Shown piece after piece: positions 28,497 to 37,366 of a DNA stretch of 64,000 nucleotides. The translations under genes were made by a program, and so were the position numbers. This stretch comes from Lactococcus fujiensis JCM 16395 (lineage in GTDB: Bacteria; Bacillota; Bacilli; Lactobacillales; Streptococcaceae), in the NCBI RefSeq assembly GCF_002441655.1, contig NZ_JXJU01000009.1, positions 40,841 to 104,840 on the forward strand. Reading direction: 5' to 3'. Under the pieces are notes generated by a model. That model ran no database searches and was not told the DNA's origin. It saw only the letters and a list, made by a program, of their open reading frames with translations. Numbering within the stretch: position 1 is the stretch's first letter; the number at the start of each line of letters is the position of its first letter.

Positions 28497-29384
28497 CTAA
28501 TCCATTCTTTTTGTAATAATAACTGTCGTACCTTTTTCAATTTCCGATTCAATTTTAACTTCAAAATCCAATTTATCAAGAATCAAACGAGACAAGTATA
28601 GCCCCAGACCTGTTGATTTTTGCTGAATCCTTCCATTGTAGCCAGTAAAGCCGTGTTCAAATAAACGAGGTAAATCCTCGGCTAATATGCCAATCCCACT
28701 ATCTTTAATTTTCAACTGATTTGTTCCGATATAAATACTCACGCCACCTTTTTTTGTATATTTCACAGCATTATTGATAAATTGTTCAAGTGCTAATTCA
28801 AACCAACGGGAATCTGTTGTTATTTTCCAGTCACTTTCTCCTTCAAATTTAAGAAAAAGGTTTTTTTGTATGAAAAAGTTACTGTATTTTTTAACAATTT
28901 TCTTTGAAATCTCATTTACTGAGACTGTTTCAAATCTAAAATCTGTCGATAAGTTAGTAATTCTTTGATACTCTAAGAGTATTGTCAAATAATTTTCTAA
29001 TGTGAAAATCTGATTTTTCAATTCATCGTTATCAATTACGGTCTGAGTCATCAAATCAATTGCTGATAATGGGATTTTCATCTGGTGTGACCATACCCGA
29101 ATGATATCCATAAACTCTTGATTGGCAAGGGCTTGCTTTTCTAATGATTTCTTAATTTGCCGATTTTCCTTATTTAGGTCTTCTAATCTTATTTCAATGG
29201 CTTTCCACCTTGAATAAGAAAAAAATAAATAAACAATGAAAATTAATAGTCCAAGTAAGGTACTATTAAAAAAGGCTATCAGGGGAAGTTTCCACAGCAA
29301 AAAATTGACAATATAGATTCCAATTATCAATATAAAAACACCAATTTGTGGTAATTTTACCAGAAAAAATCTACGCCAATACAT
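28497..29384 (-). CDS. BceS-type intramembrane-sensing histidine kinase
   Basis: A 295-residue kinase with two N-terminal membrane helices (about 13-30 and 37-55) and almost no extracellular loop, the mark of intramembrane-sensing Bce kinases that listen to their ABC transporter. The phospho-acceptor is the His in VWSHQMKIPLSAID (near 100). The N box is FINNAVKYTKKG, and the G box TGLGLYLSRLI. It overlaps the response regulator gene by 14 bases. In L. lactis the equivalent is, to my recollection, KinG. Confidence 0.92.
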   Translation of the reverse strand: MYWRRFFLVKLPQIGVFILIIGIYIVNFLLWKLPLIAFFNSTLLGLLIFIVYLFFSYSRWKAIEIRLEDLNKENRQIKKSLEKQALANQEFMDIIRVWSHQMKIPLSAIDLMTQTVIDNDELKNQIFTLENYLTILLEYQRITNLSTDFRFETVSVNEISKKIVKKYSNFFIQKNLFLKFEGESDWKITTDSRWFELALEQFINNAVKYTKKGGVSIYIGTNQLKIKDSGIGILAEDLPRLFEHGFTGYNGRIQQKSTGLGLYLSRLILDKLDFEVKIESEIEKGTTVIITKRMD

Positions 29385-30030
29385 AGCCTATTCCTCTCTT
29401 CGTAATTATGTGCTTATCAAGTTCAATTTCATGTAACTTTTTTCGCAATCTGGTCATTTTGACATTTAATGTATTCAAGTCAATGAATTCTTCCGTTTGC
29501 CAAAGTTCTTGCAGTATATTTTCTTTTGTCACAACTTGCCCCTTTTGTCTGAATAAAAGTGTTAATATCTTATTCTCCGACGTTGTCAATTCAACTTCGC
29601 TTTTGTCAGTACTGACAATGTTTTCGGCTAAAGCGAAATTCAAGAATTCCAATTTTTCCGCTCCCGAAAAATCATACGATCGGCGCAACAATGCTTTGAT
29701 TTTAGCCGATAAAATAGATAATGAGAAAGGTTTGGTAACAAAATCATCCGCACCTTGATTCATGGCTGTGATTTGGTTCATGTCATCTGATGAGGAAGAA
29801 ATAAAAATGATCGGAATTTGTGAGAGTTTTCTAAGTTCAGTCGTCCAATAAAAACCACTATAAAATGGCAATCCGATATCCATCAAAACCAGGTCCGCAT
29901 CAAATTCTAAGATTTCTTGCTTCACCGCTCTGAAATTTGAAACGCTTTTTAATTTAAATTCATCTTTTAACGCTAATTTGATTGATTTAACAATTGTTTC
30001 GTCGTCTTCTACAATAAAAATTTTATTCAT
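29371..30030 (-). CDS. OmpR-family response regulator (BceR type)
   Basis: A 219-residue regulator. Its receiver domain has the acidic pair EDDE (residues 7-10), phospho-acceptor Asp in LVLMDIGLP (near 52) and Lys in VTKPFS. The C-terminal winged helix has EVELTTSENKILTLLFRQKG and GIGYVL. It is the partner of the kinase downstream and probably binds the TNACA-N4-TGTAA site before the yxeA gene. The likely L. lactis counterpart is LlrG, by recollection. The 260-base gap upstream holds its promoter region and the permease terminator. Confidence 0.92.
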   Translation of the reverse strand: MNKIFIVEDDETIVKSIKLALKDEFKLKSVSNFRAVKQEILEFDADLVLMDIGLPFYSGFYWTTELRKLSQIPIIFISSSSDDMNQITAMNQGADDFVTKPFSLSILSAKIKALLRRSYDFSGAEKLEFLNFALAENIVSTDKSEVELTTSENKILTLLFRQKGQVVTKENILQELWQTEEFIDLNTLNVKMTRLRKKLHEIELDKHIITKRGIGYVLA

Positions 30031-30255
30031 TTCCCTATTCCTAATTTATTTTTCATGTTTTAATGAATATCCTATGGCATCCGATCCTATGATTTAACCC
30101 CATCATCATTTTCAATTTAGTCCTGTAGGTTTGATATCATTATATCAATAATTCAGGCACACAAAAAGGTAAAATTATGCAATCCGTTTTTTTTGGACTC
30201 TTAATCTAAAGCTTTTCATTTATTATATCGCTTTTTGTCAAAATATTCTAAAAAT

Positions 30256-30289
30256 AACAAAACTCTATCCGCATTGATAGAGTTTTGTT
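30256..30289 (-). terminator. Terminator after the Bce permease gene
   Basis: Perfect 14-pair stem AACAAAACTCTATC / GATAGAGTTTTGTT with a six-base loop. It is symmetric, so works on either strand. The remaining 225 bases to the response regulator gene (30031-30255) hold AT-rich sequence with an imperfect TGATAT-CATT-ATATCA palindrome near 30135-30150 and no gene. Confidence 0.9.
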
Positions 30290-30292
30290 GAA

Positions 30293-32305
30293 TTATCGTT
30301 CCACAATTTTGTAGTAAACACGAGACGTAATTTTATAGATCAGATAGTAAAGCAGACTTACAATAAGGATCGTGATGATACTCACCATTGCAACAATTGT
30401 AACATCTGTTATACCAAATAGCTCTAGGATTTTACTAATCATGATGTAAGCAAATCCGAAGTGAACTATCGAAACAACGATGGGGAGGAAGAAAAGTATT
30501 CTAACTTGTGATTTAATCGTTTTCTGAACTTCTCCCTTTGAGAATCCAACTTCTTGCAAAATCTTGAATGAACGTTTGTCCTGTCTTCCTTCCGACAGCT
30601 GCTTGTAATAAATTATCAATGCCGCGCCGAGAATAAAACTAATCCCCAAGATAAATCCAATAAAGACAAAGCCTCCAATTTGCGCTTTTTGGCTTTTCAT
30701 TTGTTCAGACCTAAATGATAAGTCAAAATTCGAATTTTCACCTAAACCTTTTTTAAATTTATTTTCATCTTCAGGTTTAATACTGAACATGACTTCAGTA
30801 GAAGATAAAATGCTAACTGAATTATCCTTTTTCTTTATGGCTGTATTGTATTGCTCAACTGCTTGATCAAGGCTATCTTCATCAGCAAAAATCAAAAATA
30901 CTTCTTGTTTGGTGTGAACATAATTCGGAATGGGAGGAATATCTTTGACCAGACCTTTGACAGGATACGTCGTCCCTTCAAGATTCACAACTTGCGCAGT
31001 TTTTAAGTTTTTCTCTGGTGTATAAAGGGCGATTTCATTTTTTGAAAGCCTCGGGAGTTGAGTTGCCCCCAATGCGTTCAATGAGTCAACTGTTATGAAG
31101 TTTAAGAAATAGATATCGCTGCTGTAGTAATTGCTACTTTCCCTAATCTTAATTTGATTCTTATTTGAGCCGTTTAATTCAGCACTCAAGCCAGTAGCTG
31201 AAAGGATGCTTTTTAGATTCGACACTTTTACGTGAGCGTCAGATGCTATCTTTTCCACTTTTTGTTCAAGTCCCTGACGTGAAATCCGAACTGGACTCTC
31301 AGAAGTCTCCTCTTTAGGAGTATAAAAATGATTGTAATAACTGATTTGTGCCTCTGAGGGATAGACATTGCGAATCATTTGGGCTGTTCCGAAATAGAGT
31401 CCCACAGTTACAACCATCGTCACAATCGCCATGGACAGCAGAATGGTGATATTTCCAAGCCCTACTGCGTTTGCTTTCATTCGATAGAGCATCGAACTGG
31501 TCGTAATAAAATTATGAGGTTGGTAGTAAGAATTTCGCTTCTTTTTCTGTTTTAAAAACCATACTGTAAAACTGATATAGAAAAAGTAAGTTCCAAAAAT
31601 AACTAAGAGAACGGCAAGAAAAAAATTGGTAAAGGCAGAAATTGGATTTTTAACGGTAATCGCAATGTAATAACCAATCCCAAGTAAAAGGACAGCTATA
31701 AGGGCAAAGAAGAAATTGCCTTTAGGTTCTTTTTCACCTTTAGACTCTTCCCTAAGCAAATCAAGACTCGATGAGCGCCAAATAATAAATGTCCCAATCA
31801 TCATTAGAATTAAGAAGAAAATAAGGAAAATCCCTGATACCATTAGAATTGCATTAAAATTAATCTCAAGATTGAAATAATTTCCCCCGATTAATCGAAC
31901 AAAAATTAGAAAACTAAATTTTGAAAATGCAATCCCAATGATTGAGCCAACAAAAACAGTAATGATATAGGAAATCATTAACTCAAATAAGGAAACCATG
32001 GCGATATTTCCTTTATTGAATCCTAAAATATTATAAAGACCAAATTCACGAGACCTCTGCAATTGTAGAAAGCGGTAGGAATACACCAAGATCATCAACC
32101 CAAAAATCGTTAAAATTATGATAGCAAAATACATCAATTGTGCTACGATATCACCACCATAAGGCAATTTATTTACCGATGGGGATAGAGAAATTGCCGC
32201 AGCTACGAAAAGCATCACGAACATTGTCACACACGCAATTAAAAAGGGACCAAAACTTTTCATGCCTTTTTTAATATTGCGAATGGCAAGTTTAAAACTC
32301 AGCAT
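30293..32305 (-). CDS. BceB-type ABC transporter permease
   Basis: A 670-residue permease of the antimicrobial-peptide detoxification type, with ten predicted helices and one large extracellular domain (about residues 310-530) between helices 7 and 8, the peptide-sensing part. Start at ATG 32305 is favoured by GGAGGTGATGAAA; the longer frame begins nine bases before. The gene overlaps the ATPase by 14 bases. It also passes the signal to the histidine kinase in this family. The likely L. lactis counterpart is YsaB, by recollection; the peptide it handles here is not known. Confidence 0.92.
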   Translation of the reverse strand: MLSFKLAIRNIKKGMKSFGPFLIACVTMFVMLFVAAAISLSPSVNKLPYGGDIVAQLMYFAIIILTIFGLMILVYSYRFLQLQRSREFGLYNILGFNKGNIAMVSLFELMISYIITVFVGSIIGIAFSKFSFLIFVRLIGGNYFNLEINFNAILMVSGIFLIFFLILMMIGTFIIWRSSSLDLLREESKGEKEPKGNFFFALIAVLLLGIGYYIAITVKNPISAFTNFFLAVLLVIFGTYFFYISFTVWFLKQKKKRNSYYQPHNFITTSSMLYRMKANAVGLGNITILLSMAIVTMVVTVGLYFGTAQMIRNVYPSEAQISYYNHFYTPKEETSESPVRISRQGLEQKVEKIASDAHVKVSNLKSILSATGLSAELNGSNKNQIKIRESSNYYSSDIYFLNFITVDSLNALGATQLPRLSKNEIALYTPEKNLKTAQVVNLEGTTYPVKGLVKDIPPIPNYVHTKQEVFLIFADEDSLDQAVEQYNTAIKKKDNSVSILSSTEVMFSIKPEDENKFKKGLGENSNFDLSFRSEQMKSQKAQIGGFVFIGFILGISFILGAALIIYYKQLSEGRQDKRSFKILQEVGFSKGEVQKTIKSQVRILFFLPIVVSIVHFGFAYIMISKILELFGITDVTIVAMVSIITILIVSLLYYLIYKITSRVYYKIVER

Positions 32306-33059
32306 TTTCATCACCTCCCAAAAAGGCTGTCATGGAGAGAGTGATTTCTTTGGCAAAATCTTGTGAATTTTTTTCACCACGATATAATTGATGATATAAA
32401 ACACCATCTTTAATGAATAGCACTCGCTTGGCATGACTTGCAGCTAAACTAGAGTGAGTAACCATGATAATGGTTTGCCCAGATTGATTAATTTCTTCAA
32501 AAAGGGTCAACAAGTTTTCGGAATTTTTAAAGTCCAAAGCTGCAGTTGGTTCATCAGCCAATACCAAATCAGGTTGACTAATTAAGGCGCGAGCAATCGC
32601 AACTCTTTGCTTTTGACCACCTGACAACTCAAAGGGTTGTTTCTCTAGAAGTTCATTGATATGAAGTTGAGGTGCTAAAATATCCAATCGTGTCTTCATG
32701 ACTTCCACTTTTTCCTTCGAAAGAACCAAAGGTAAATAGATATTATCACGTACACTCAGTGTATCAAGCAGATTAAAGTCTTGAAATACAAATCCTAAAT
32801 GGTCACGGCGAAAAGCAGAAATATCCTGTTCTTTAATTGCTGTAATGTTTTTTCCATTAAGTAATACTTGACCTTGTGTGGGCTTTTCGAGGGTTGATAG
32901 AATATTGAGCAATGTTGTCTTTCCTGAACCAGACTCCCCCATAATTGCGATATATTCACCATCCTCAACACCAAAATCGATGTCTACTAATGCAGTCGTT
33001 TCCTCTTTTGAAAAGCGTGTTTTGAATATTTTTTTGAGATGTTTAACTTCTAATAACAT
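32292..33059 (-). CDS. BceA-type ABC transporter ATP-binding protein
   Basis: A 255-residue ATPase of the detoxification module: Walker A GESGSGKTT (near 39), signature LSGGQKQR, Walker B LVLADEPTAALD and the H-loop IIMVTHSS. It is coupled with the permease by a 14-base overlap. The ribosome site GAGGAAGA lies inside the preceding 43-residue ORF, whose stop is just before its ATG. The likely L. lactis counterpart is YsaC, by recollection. Confidence 0.93.
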   Translation of the reverse strand: MLLEVKHLKKIFKTRFSKEETTALVDIDFGVEDGEYIAIMGESGSGKTTLLNILSTLEKPTQGQVLLNGKNITAIKEQDISAFRRDHLGFVFQDFNLLDTLSVRDNIYLPLVLSKEKVEVMKTRLDILAPQLHINELLEKQPFELSGGQKQRVAIARALISQPDLVLADEPTAALDFKNSENLLTLFEEINQSGQTIIMVTHSSLAASHAKRVLFIKDGVLYHQLYRGEKNSQDFAKEITLSMTAFLGGDENAEF

Positions 33060-33060
33060 A

Positions 33061-33192
33061 TTAATCTTCCTCTTTTTTATGTGTTAATTGTTTCTTAACG
33101 GCATGTAGACTATAGGATAAACATCCTGCCATTAATGAGACCAAAATGAGTGTTAATGAAATTAAAGCGATATTAAGTTGAAATAATGTCAT
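33061..33192 (-). CDS. Small single-span membrane peptide, 43 residues
   Basis: A short ORF with a strong GGAGGC site. The peptide is MTLFQLNIALISLTLILVSL, then MAGCLSYSLHAVKKQLTHKK and EED. It has one clear membrane helix (residues 5-27) and a basic cytoplasmic tail. Its stop codon is followed one base later by the ATPase start, so it is translated in the same operon. Too short for most ORF cut-offs. It may be the ysaD-like third member reported in lactococcal ysaDCB operons (from memory, uncertain). Function unknown; a regulator or stabiliser of the ABC-kinase complex is a guess. Confidence 0.7.
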   Translation of the reverse strand: MTLFQLNIALISLTLILVSLMAGCLSYSLHAVKKQLTHKKEED

Positions 33193-33216
33193 GCCAGCCT
33201 CCTTATTAATAGTGCG

Positions 33217-33573
33217 TTACTCTTTGACCAATTGTTCTGCCGCTTTTTGTGGTAAATCCTTGCTTTTTACTTCTTGCCAATTGGTCACACCTTTAACATT
33301 ATTATATGTTAATTTTAAATATGCATCATGTCGCAAATTATGATCTGCTGTGTACTTTATAACTTTAGACATTCCATTTTCATTATAAGCTGTTTGCTTA
33401 TAGTGATACAAAGCAAATTTTTCACCTGTGTCTGATTTAATATCTTCCTTTTCACCATCTTCAACAATTTTTACATAATATGATTGACCACCATAGCTGC
33501 TTTGATACCAGACATAACCAGCAGCTCCAACGATAAAGATTAAACCAATTAAAACTCCAATTATTTTTTTCAT
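33217..33573 (-). CDS. YxeA-family protein (DUF1093)
   Basis: A 118-residue secreted or membrane-attached protein: one N-terminal helix (residues 4-22) and then a small beta-rich domain with YYVKIVEDGEKEDIK, LYHYKQTAYNENG and LRHDAYLKLTYNN, the YxeA family pattern. In Bacillus subtilis yxeA stands next to the Bce-like yxdJKLM genes, so the context here agrees. It is the first gene after the BceR-type site, 25 bases before the 43-residue ORF. Role unknown. Confidence 0.85.
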   Translation of the reverse strand: MKKIIGVLIGLIFIVGAAGYVWYQSSYGGQSYYVKIVEDGEKEDIKSDTGEKFALYHYKQTAYNENGMSKVIKYTADHNLRHDAYLKLTYNNVKGVTNWQEVKSKDLPQKAAEQLVKE

Positions 33574-33607
33574 CTTAATCCCCTTTTTCTACTTCTTTAT
33601 TTCATTT

Positions 33608-33647
33608 TAACAAGAAATGGCTGACTTTTATCTTACAAAATTGTAAG
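33608..33647 (-). promoter_or_regulatory. BceR-type binding site and promoter before yxeA
   Basis: On the minus strand the palindrome CTTACAA-TT-TTGTAAG (33632-33647) contains an exact match to the published consensus TNACA-N4-TGTAA of BceR-like regulators. A TAAAAT -10 candidate follows at about 33605-33610, with no good -35, as expected for a promoter that needs an activator. Confidence 0.75.
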
Positions 33648-33650
33648 AAT

Positions 33651-33683
33651 AAAAAAAGAAAAGTTTTTGAAAGACTTTTCTTA
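33651..33683 (-). terminator. Terminator after the 83-residue orphan
   Basis: AGAAAAGT / ACTTTTCT stem (33657-33664 with 33674-33681) followed by a T-run on the minus strand. It separates aroC and the orphan from the Bce operon promoter. Confidence 0.8.
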
Positions 33684-33691
33684 TTCATTCA

Positions 33692-33943
33692 TTATTGTTT
33701 CGGCATATCAACATCTAGCAAGAGCACCTCTTGCCCTTTTGGCTTGATGATTTTAGGATTATAGAAAATAATTGACATTTGAACATAATCAGAGTGCGTT
33801 TCTTTTGGTGCTCCAAAAATAATATTATCACGATATTCTAGTGTGAAGCCATCAATAAATTGATTACATTCGTCAATTTCATCAAAAATCATGATGTTCC
33901 TTTTATTTACAGTTACTTTGATTTGATTTTGTTCTGGATTCAT
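33692..33943 (-). CDS. Hypothetical protein, 83 residues
   Basis: I do not recognise this protein. It is soluble and acidic, with beta-strand-like segments (IKVTVNKRNIMIF and VQMSIIFYNPKIIKPK). There is no signal peptide. It starts 13 bases after aroC and ends at a terminator, so it is the last gene of the aroE-aroC transcription unit. Ribosome-site support is moderate. Confidence 0.6.
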   Translation of the reverse strand: MNPEQNQIKVTVNKRNIMIFDEIDECNQFIDGFTLEYRDNIIFGAPKETHSDYVQMSIIFYNPKIIKPKGQEVLLLDVDMPKQ

Positions 33944-33956
33944 CAGACCCCTGATT

Positions 33957-35129
33957 TCAATATGATTTTAACCGGTCACGATAAGCTGTCATGGCTGATA
34001 AAAGTTCTGCAAAATTATCCGAATTAAATTTTTCACAGATTTCTTGAGCAAGCACGGTAGCAACGACATTTTCCATAACTACCCCCGCAGCTGGTAAAGC
34101 CGTTGGATCAGACCGCTCAACTGATGCTTTATAAGCTTCATGGGTCATCGTATCAACCGACATCAATGGTTTATAGAGTGTAGGAATTGGTTTCATCACA
34201 CCGCGAACGATAATTTGTTCCCCATTGGTCATGCCTCCTTCAAAACCTCCGAGACGATCACTTTTTCGAGTGTATCCCGTCTCCTTGGTCCAGAATATTT
34301 CATCCATAACTTGACTCCCGCGCATTTTTCCAGCCTCAAAACCAAGTCCAAATTCAGCACCTTTAAAAGCATTTATCGAAACGACAGCCGCAGCAATTTT
34401 CCCGTCTAACTTCCGGTCAAACTGAACATATGAGCCCAAGCCAGCAGGTACATTTTCGATCCGTACCTCAACAATGCCGCCAATGGTATCCCCAGCTTTT
34501 TTGATTTGGTCAATGTAAGCTCTAATTTCATCCGCTTTTTCTTGATCGACAATTGACAAATCATTTTCACGCGCCGTTTGATTAATGGTCTCTACTGACA
34601 GATCTTCAGGTAAATTTTCTGAAACATTGACGCCACCAAAATTGACAATATGATTGCCAATTTCAATTTCTAATTCGTGTAATAATTTTTTAGCAACTGC
34701 TCCTACTGCCACACGCATTGTCGTTTCTCGTGCTGAAGACCGTTCTAAAACATTTCGTAAATCATCAAATGCATACTTCATTCCGCCAACCAAATCGGCA
34801 TGACCTGGTCGAGGCTTGGTGAGTCGTCTTTGTAATTTAATTTTATCAGGGACATCTTCTGCCGCCATAATCTGGTTCCAATTTTTGAAATCACGATTCG
34901 TTACATTAAGAGTAATGGGGCTACCAATTGTTTTTCCATGTCGAACCCCACTCGTTATTTCAACTTGGTCTGATTCAATTTTCATGCGGCCCCCACGACC
35001 ATACCCGCCTTGGCGACGTTTCAATTCAACATTAATATCCTCAGCTGTCAACGGCAGTCCTGCCGGTATCCCTTCAATAATAGCTGTTAATCGTGGACCA
35101 TGTGATTCTCCTGCAGTGAAATATCTCAT
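33957..35129 (-). CDS. aroC: Chorismate synthase
   Basis: Converts EPSP to chorismate; needs reduced FMN. The 390 residues have the N-terminal [14 protein letters not shown] motif and the family blocks [23 protein letters not shown] and [15 protein letters not shown], with a [10 protein letters not shown]-terminal block. It starts five bases after the DUF1054 stop. It is separated from tyrA-aroA-aroK-pheA by the Bce module, so chorismate synthesis and use lie on two transcription units. Confidence 0.97.
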   Translation of the reverse strand: MRYFTAGESHGPRLTAIIEGIPAGLPLTAEDINVELKRRQGGYGRGGRMKIESDQVEITSGVRHGKTIGSPITLNVTNRDFKNWNQIMAAEDVPDKIKLQRRLTKPRPGHADLVGGMKYAFDDLRNVLERSSARETTMRVAVGAVAKKLLHELEIEIGNHIVNFGGVNVSENLPEDLSVETINQTARENDLSIVDQEKADEIRAYIDQIKKAGDTIGGIVEVRIENVPAGLGSYVQFDRKLDGKIAAAVVSINAFKGAEFGLGFEAGKMRGSQVMDEIFWTKETGYTRKSDRLGGFEGGMTNGEQIIVRGVMKPIPTLYKPLMSVDTMTHEAYKASVERSDPTALPAAGVVMENVVATVLAQEICEKFNSDNFAELLSAMTAYRDRLKSY

Positions 35130-35133
35130 TTTT

Positions 35134-35733
35134 CTACCTCATTAATTTCTCATAAAATGGAAGGAGTTGTGTCAATGTATCTACCATTTCATTTATCATT
35201 TTCTCATTCGTATTTTCTTCAAAATCTTGAGTTGACCAAATTCGTCCAAATTCCAGTTCCGCTTTTTTAACCTTACTAAACCTTGTGAGCACCTTCGAAA
35301 ATTCGCTTGCATCGAAAAATTCAGGCTTCGTATGGTCGTTAGATACAACAAAATCTTCTGGGAGTTTAACCCCTTGTAACTTTTCAGCATAGAGCAGTTT
35401 GTCTTTCGGTTGATCAATCATTGAAAGATATAGAAAAACATAGTTTTCCCATATTCCGAGCTGAAAATGCACTTCCATTTTGTAGCCTCGTTTTTGGGTC
35501 GAAATAGCAGACCAGGTGTTTTCAGGTGCATTCGCTGTCCGTCGAATGTGTTGAGCAATGTGTAAATAAAAATCTTCTTTTGGGTAACGTTCTGTCAGTA
35601 ATGACAAAAATTGTTCCCCCAGGCTTTGAAATATGGGTTGAATGTCGGCCTTGATTGCTGTCATTCTCGGTTCTAAACCCTCGATTTTAAATACGTTGAA
35701 AGAATTTTTATTAAACATTTTTACATCTGACAC
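35134..35733 (-). CDS. DUF1054 family protein (YktB-like)
   Basis: A 199-residue soluble protein of the YktB/DUF1054 family, seen from the [16 protein letters not shown] opening and the [21 protein letters not shown] block. Its biochemical role is unknown. Translation starts at GTG (35733), after a GAGGAAG site. It comes before aroC by four bases and is likely translated with it. No connection with aromatic metabolism has been shown as far as I know. Confidence 0.85.
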   Translation of the reverse strand: MSDVKMFNKNSFNVFKIEGLEPRMTAIKADIQPIFQSLGEQFLSLLTERYPKEDFYLHIAQHIRRTANAPENTWSAISTQKRGYKMEVHFQLGIWENYVFLYLSMIDQPKDKLLYAEKLQGVKLPEDFVVSNDHTKPEFFDASEFSKVLTRFSKVKKAELEFGRIWSTQDFEENTNEKMINEMVDTLTQLLPFYEKLMR

Positions 35734-35871
35734 TATTACTTCCTCGATTACTCTAAATGTTGCAAATCAAAAGCAAACATTATTTTTTCTAAATGACAAC
35801 TCATTTTTTATGTAATGAATAAATATTTTTACTGAATTTTAACAAAAAAATTTATACTACAAATTTTGATC

Positions 35872-36795
35872 TCACAAAAATTTAATGATGACAATCCCTA
35901 CAAGCATGGTCGCGATTCCAACCACTTGCCAAACCTGTATTTGATATCGTTCTGATCGCCACCAACCAAATTGTTGAACGAGCATTGATCCTAAAATCTG
36001 CCCAAGGAGTCCCATCATAATGGTTAAGCCTGCCCCTATCTGTGGTACGGCGAGGACTGTAGCTAGGACAAATGTTCCTCCAAGAATACCTCCAATATAA
36101 TTCCAGGGTTTCATTTTTTTAAAGTCACTTAAATTTGGCACTCGTTTATCAGCGAAAAGTGAAACGAAAAGAATTGCAAGAAAACCAATCAAAAAAGAGA
36201 GAAAAGCAGCTTGAGCTGAGTTACCTAGTAAGACACCCAAATGTCCATTAATTGCTTGTTGCATGGCCGAAAGCGCGCCAACAAAGATAGCCCATAAGCG
36301 CCACAGGATTAATCCTTTTTGTTTCTGATTTTGACTTTTTTCTTTCAAATTAGGTAATACTACAGCAACGAGGACACCAATTAGGGTGATAAGAATACCG
36401 GTAATTCTTGTCCCTCCTATTGAAAGTTGCATAGCACCGAACCAGCCACAAGTATCAATGAGCGTTCCCATGATGATTTGCCCTAAAATTGGTAAGATAA
36501 CAGTTTGAACTGCCCCCAAACGAGGAAATAAAAGCACATTCGAGGTTAAAAAAATTCCACCTAGAAGGCCTCCTAACCAAATCCAAGCAGGTTGTTGAAT
36601 AACAAATGTCCAAGATGGAAATAAGGCTTTTGTAGTAACAACAGTAATTAACCCGAGGAAAATAGAACCCATAAGATTAGAAAATGCTGAGGTTAGAAAA
36701 GGAGAGCCAAAAGTCTTCCGTAAATCGGCATTGATTGGATTTTGATTGGCCAGTAAAAATCCACCAACCATTGCTAAACCTAGATATAAAAACAT
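35872..36795 (-). CDS. DMT-superfamily permease, DUF606/YdcZ type
   Basis: A 307-residue membrane protein with ten helices in two halves of five, both showing the YdcZ/DUF606 pattern (VQTVILPILGQIIMGTLIDTC-like and GLTIMMGLLGQILGSMLVQQ). It is thus a fused tandem DUF606, a form of small-molecule exporter. I start it at ATG 36795, which has a GGAGGAATT site; the longest open frame begins 42 bases earlier. It lies between the DUF1697 gene and DUF1054 with no close coupling. Substrate unknown. Confidence 0.85.
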   Translation of the reverse strand: MFLYLGLAMVGGFLLANQNPINADLRKTFGSPFLTSAFSNLMGSIFLGLITVVTTKALFPSWTFVIQQPAWIWLGGLLGGIFLTSNVLLFPRLGAVQTVILPILGQIIMGTLIDTCGWFGAMQLSIGGTRITGILITLIGVLVAVVLPNLKEKSQNQKQKGLILWRLWAIFVGALSAMQQAINGHLGVLLGNSAQAAFLSFLIGFLAILFVSLFADKRVPNLSDFKKMKPWNYIGGILGGTFVLATVLAVPQIGAGLTIMMGLLGQILGSMLVQQFGWWRSERYQIQVWQVVGIATMLVGIVIIKFL

Positions 36796-36850
36796 AATTC
36801 CTCCAAAAATATTAATTTGGAGTTTTTGGGAGCTCACTCTCTCCTATTTG

Positions 36851-37366
36851 TCAGTCTTGATTGTACTTGATGATTCGTTCAATCGTGTTGATATTTCGAC
36901 TCGTGAATTGTTCACGAAATTGTCGCTTTGATAATATTTTACCAAAATTTGTCTTCAAGGTCTGCCCAATTGGCACCTGCCAGAAAAAAATGTCGGAAAT
37001 AATCAGTGCTTTTTCATTTTCAGCGGGCTTGACCTGAACAAATTCTCTCATCGCTGTTTGCGAAAAACTAGATTGGGCAATAAAAATATAAAGATGACAG
37101 TTATTTGCCGAAATTTTCGGTCTTTGTTCAAAAACTCGGAATAGTTCAGCATATGTCATTAAAAAGTAAGGAACGGGCAATATCAAATCGAGTAATTCTT
37201 TTATTTTGTCCTTGCTTAGATCTGTTTGAAATTGAATATTACCGCTGTTCAAAAAGACTTTTATTTTTTGAAAACCACAGGATTCAATTAAATGTGTCAA
37301 ATCTTTTTGCGTTAATTTCAGACCTCCCACATTTATTCCTCGTAAAAATACAATATATTTATTCAT
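36851..37366 (-). CDS. DUF1697 family protein
   Basis: A 171-residue soluble protein with the DUF1697 opening [12 protein letters not shown] and the [10 protein letters not shown] block. The family has been structurally studied but no reaction is settled. Its start overlaps the aroB end by eight bases, so it is translated from the same message as the shikimate gene. The final residues ([10 protein letters not shown]) match the family C-terminal block. Confidence 0.87.
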   Translation of the reverse strand: MNKYIVFLRGINVGGLKLTQKDLTHLIESCGFQKIKVFLNSGNIQFQTDLSKDKIKELLDLILPVPYFLMTYAELFRVFEQRPKISANNCHLYIFIAQSSFSQTAMREFVQVKPAENEKALIISDIFFWQVPIGQTLKTNFGKILSKRQFREQFTSRNINTIERIIKYNQD

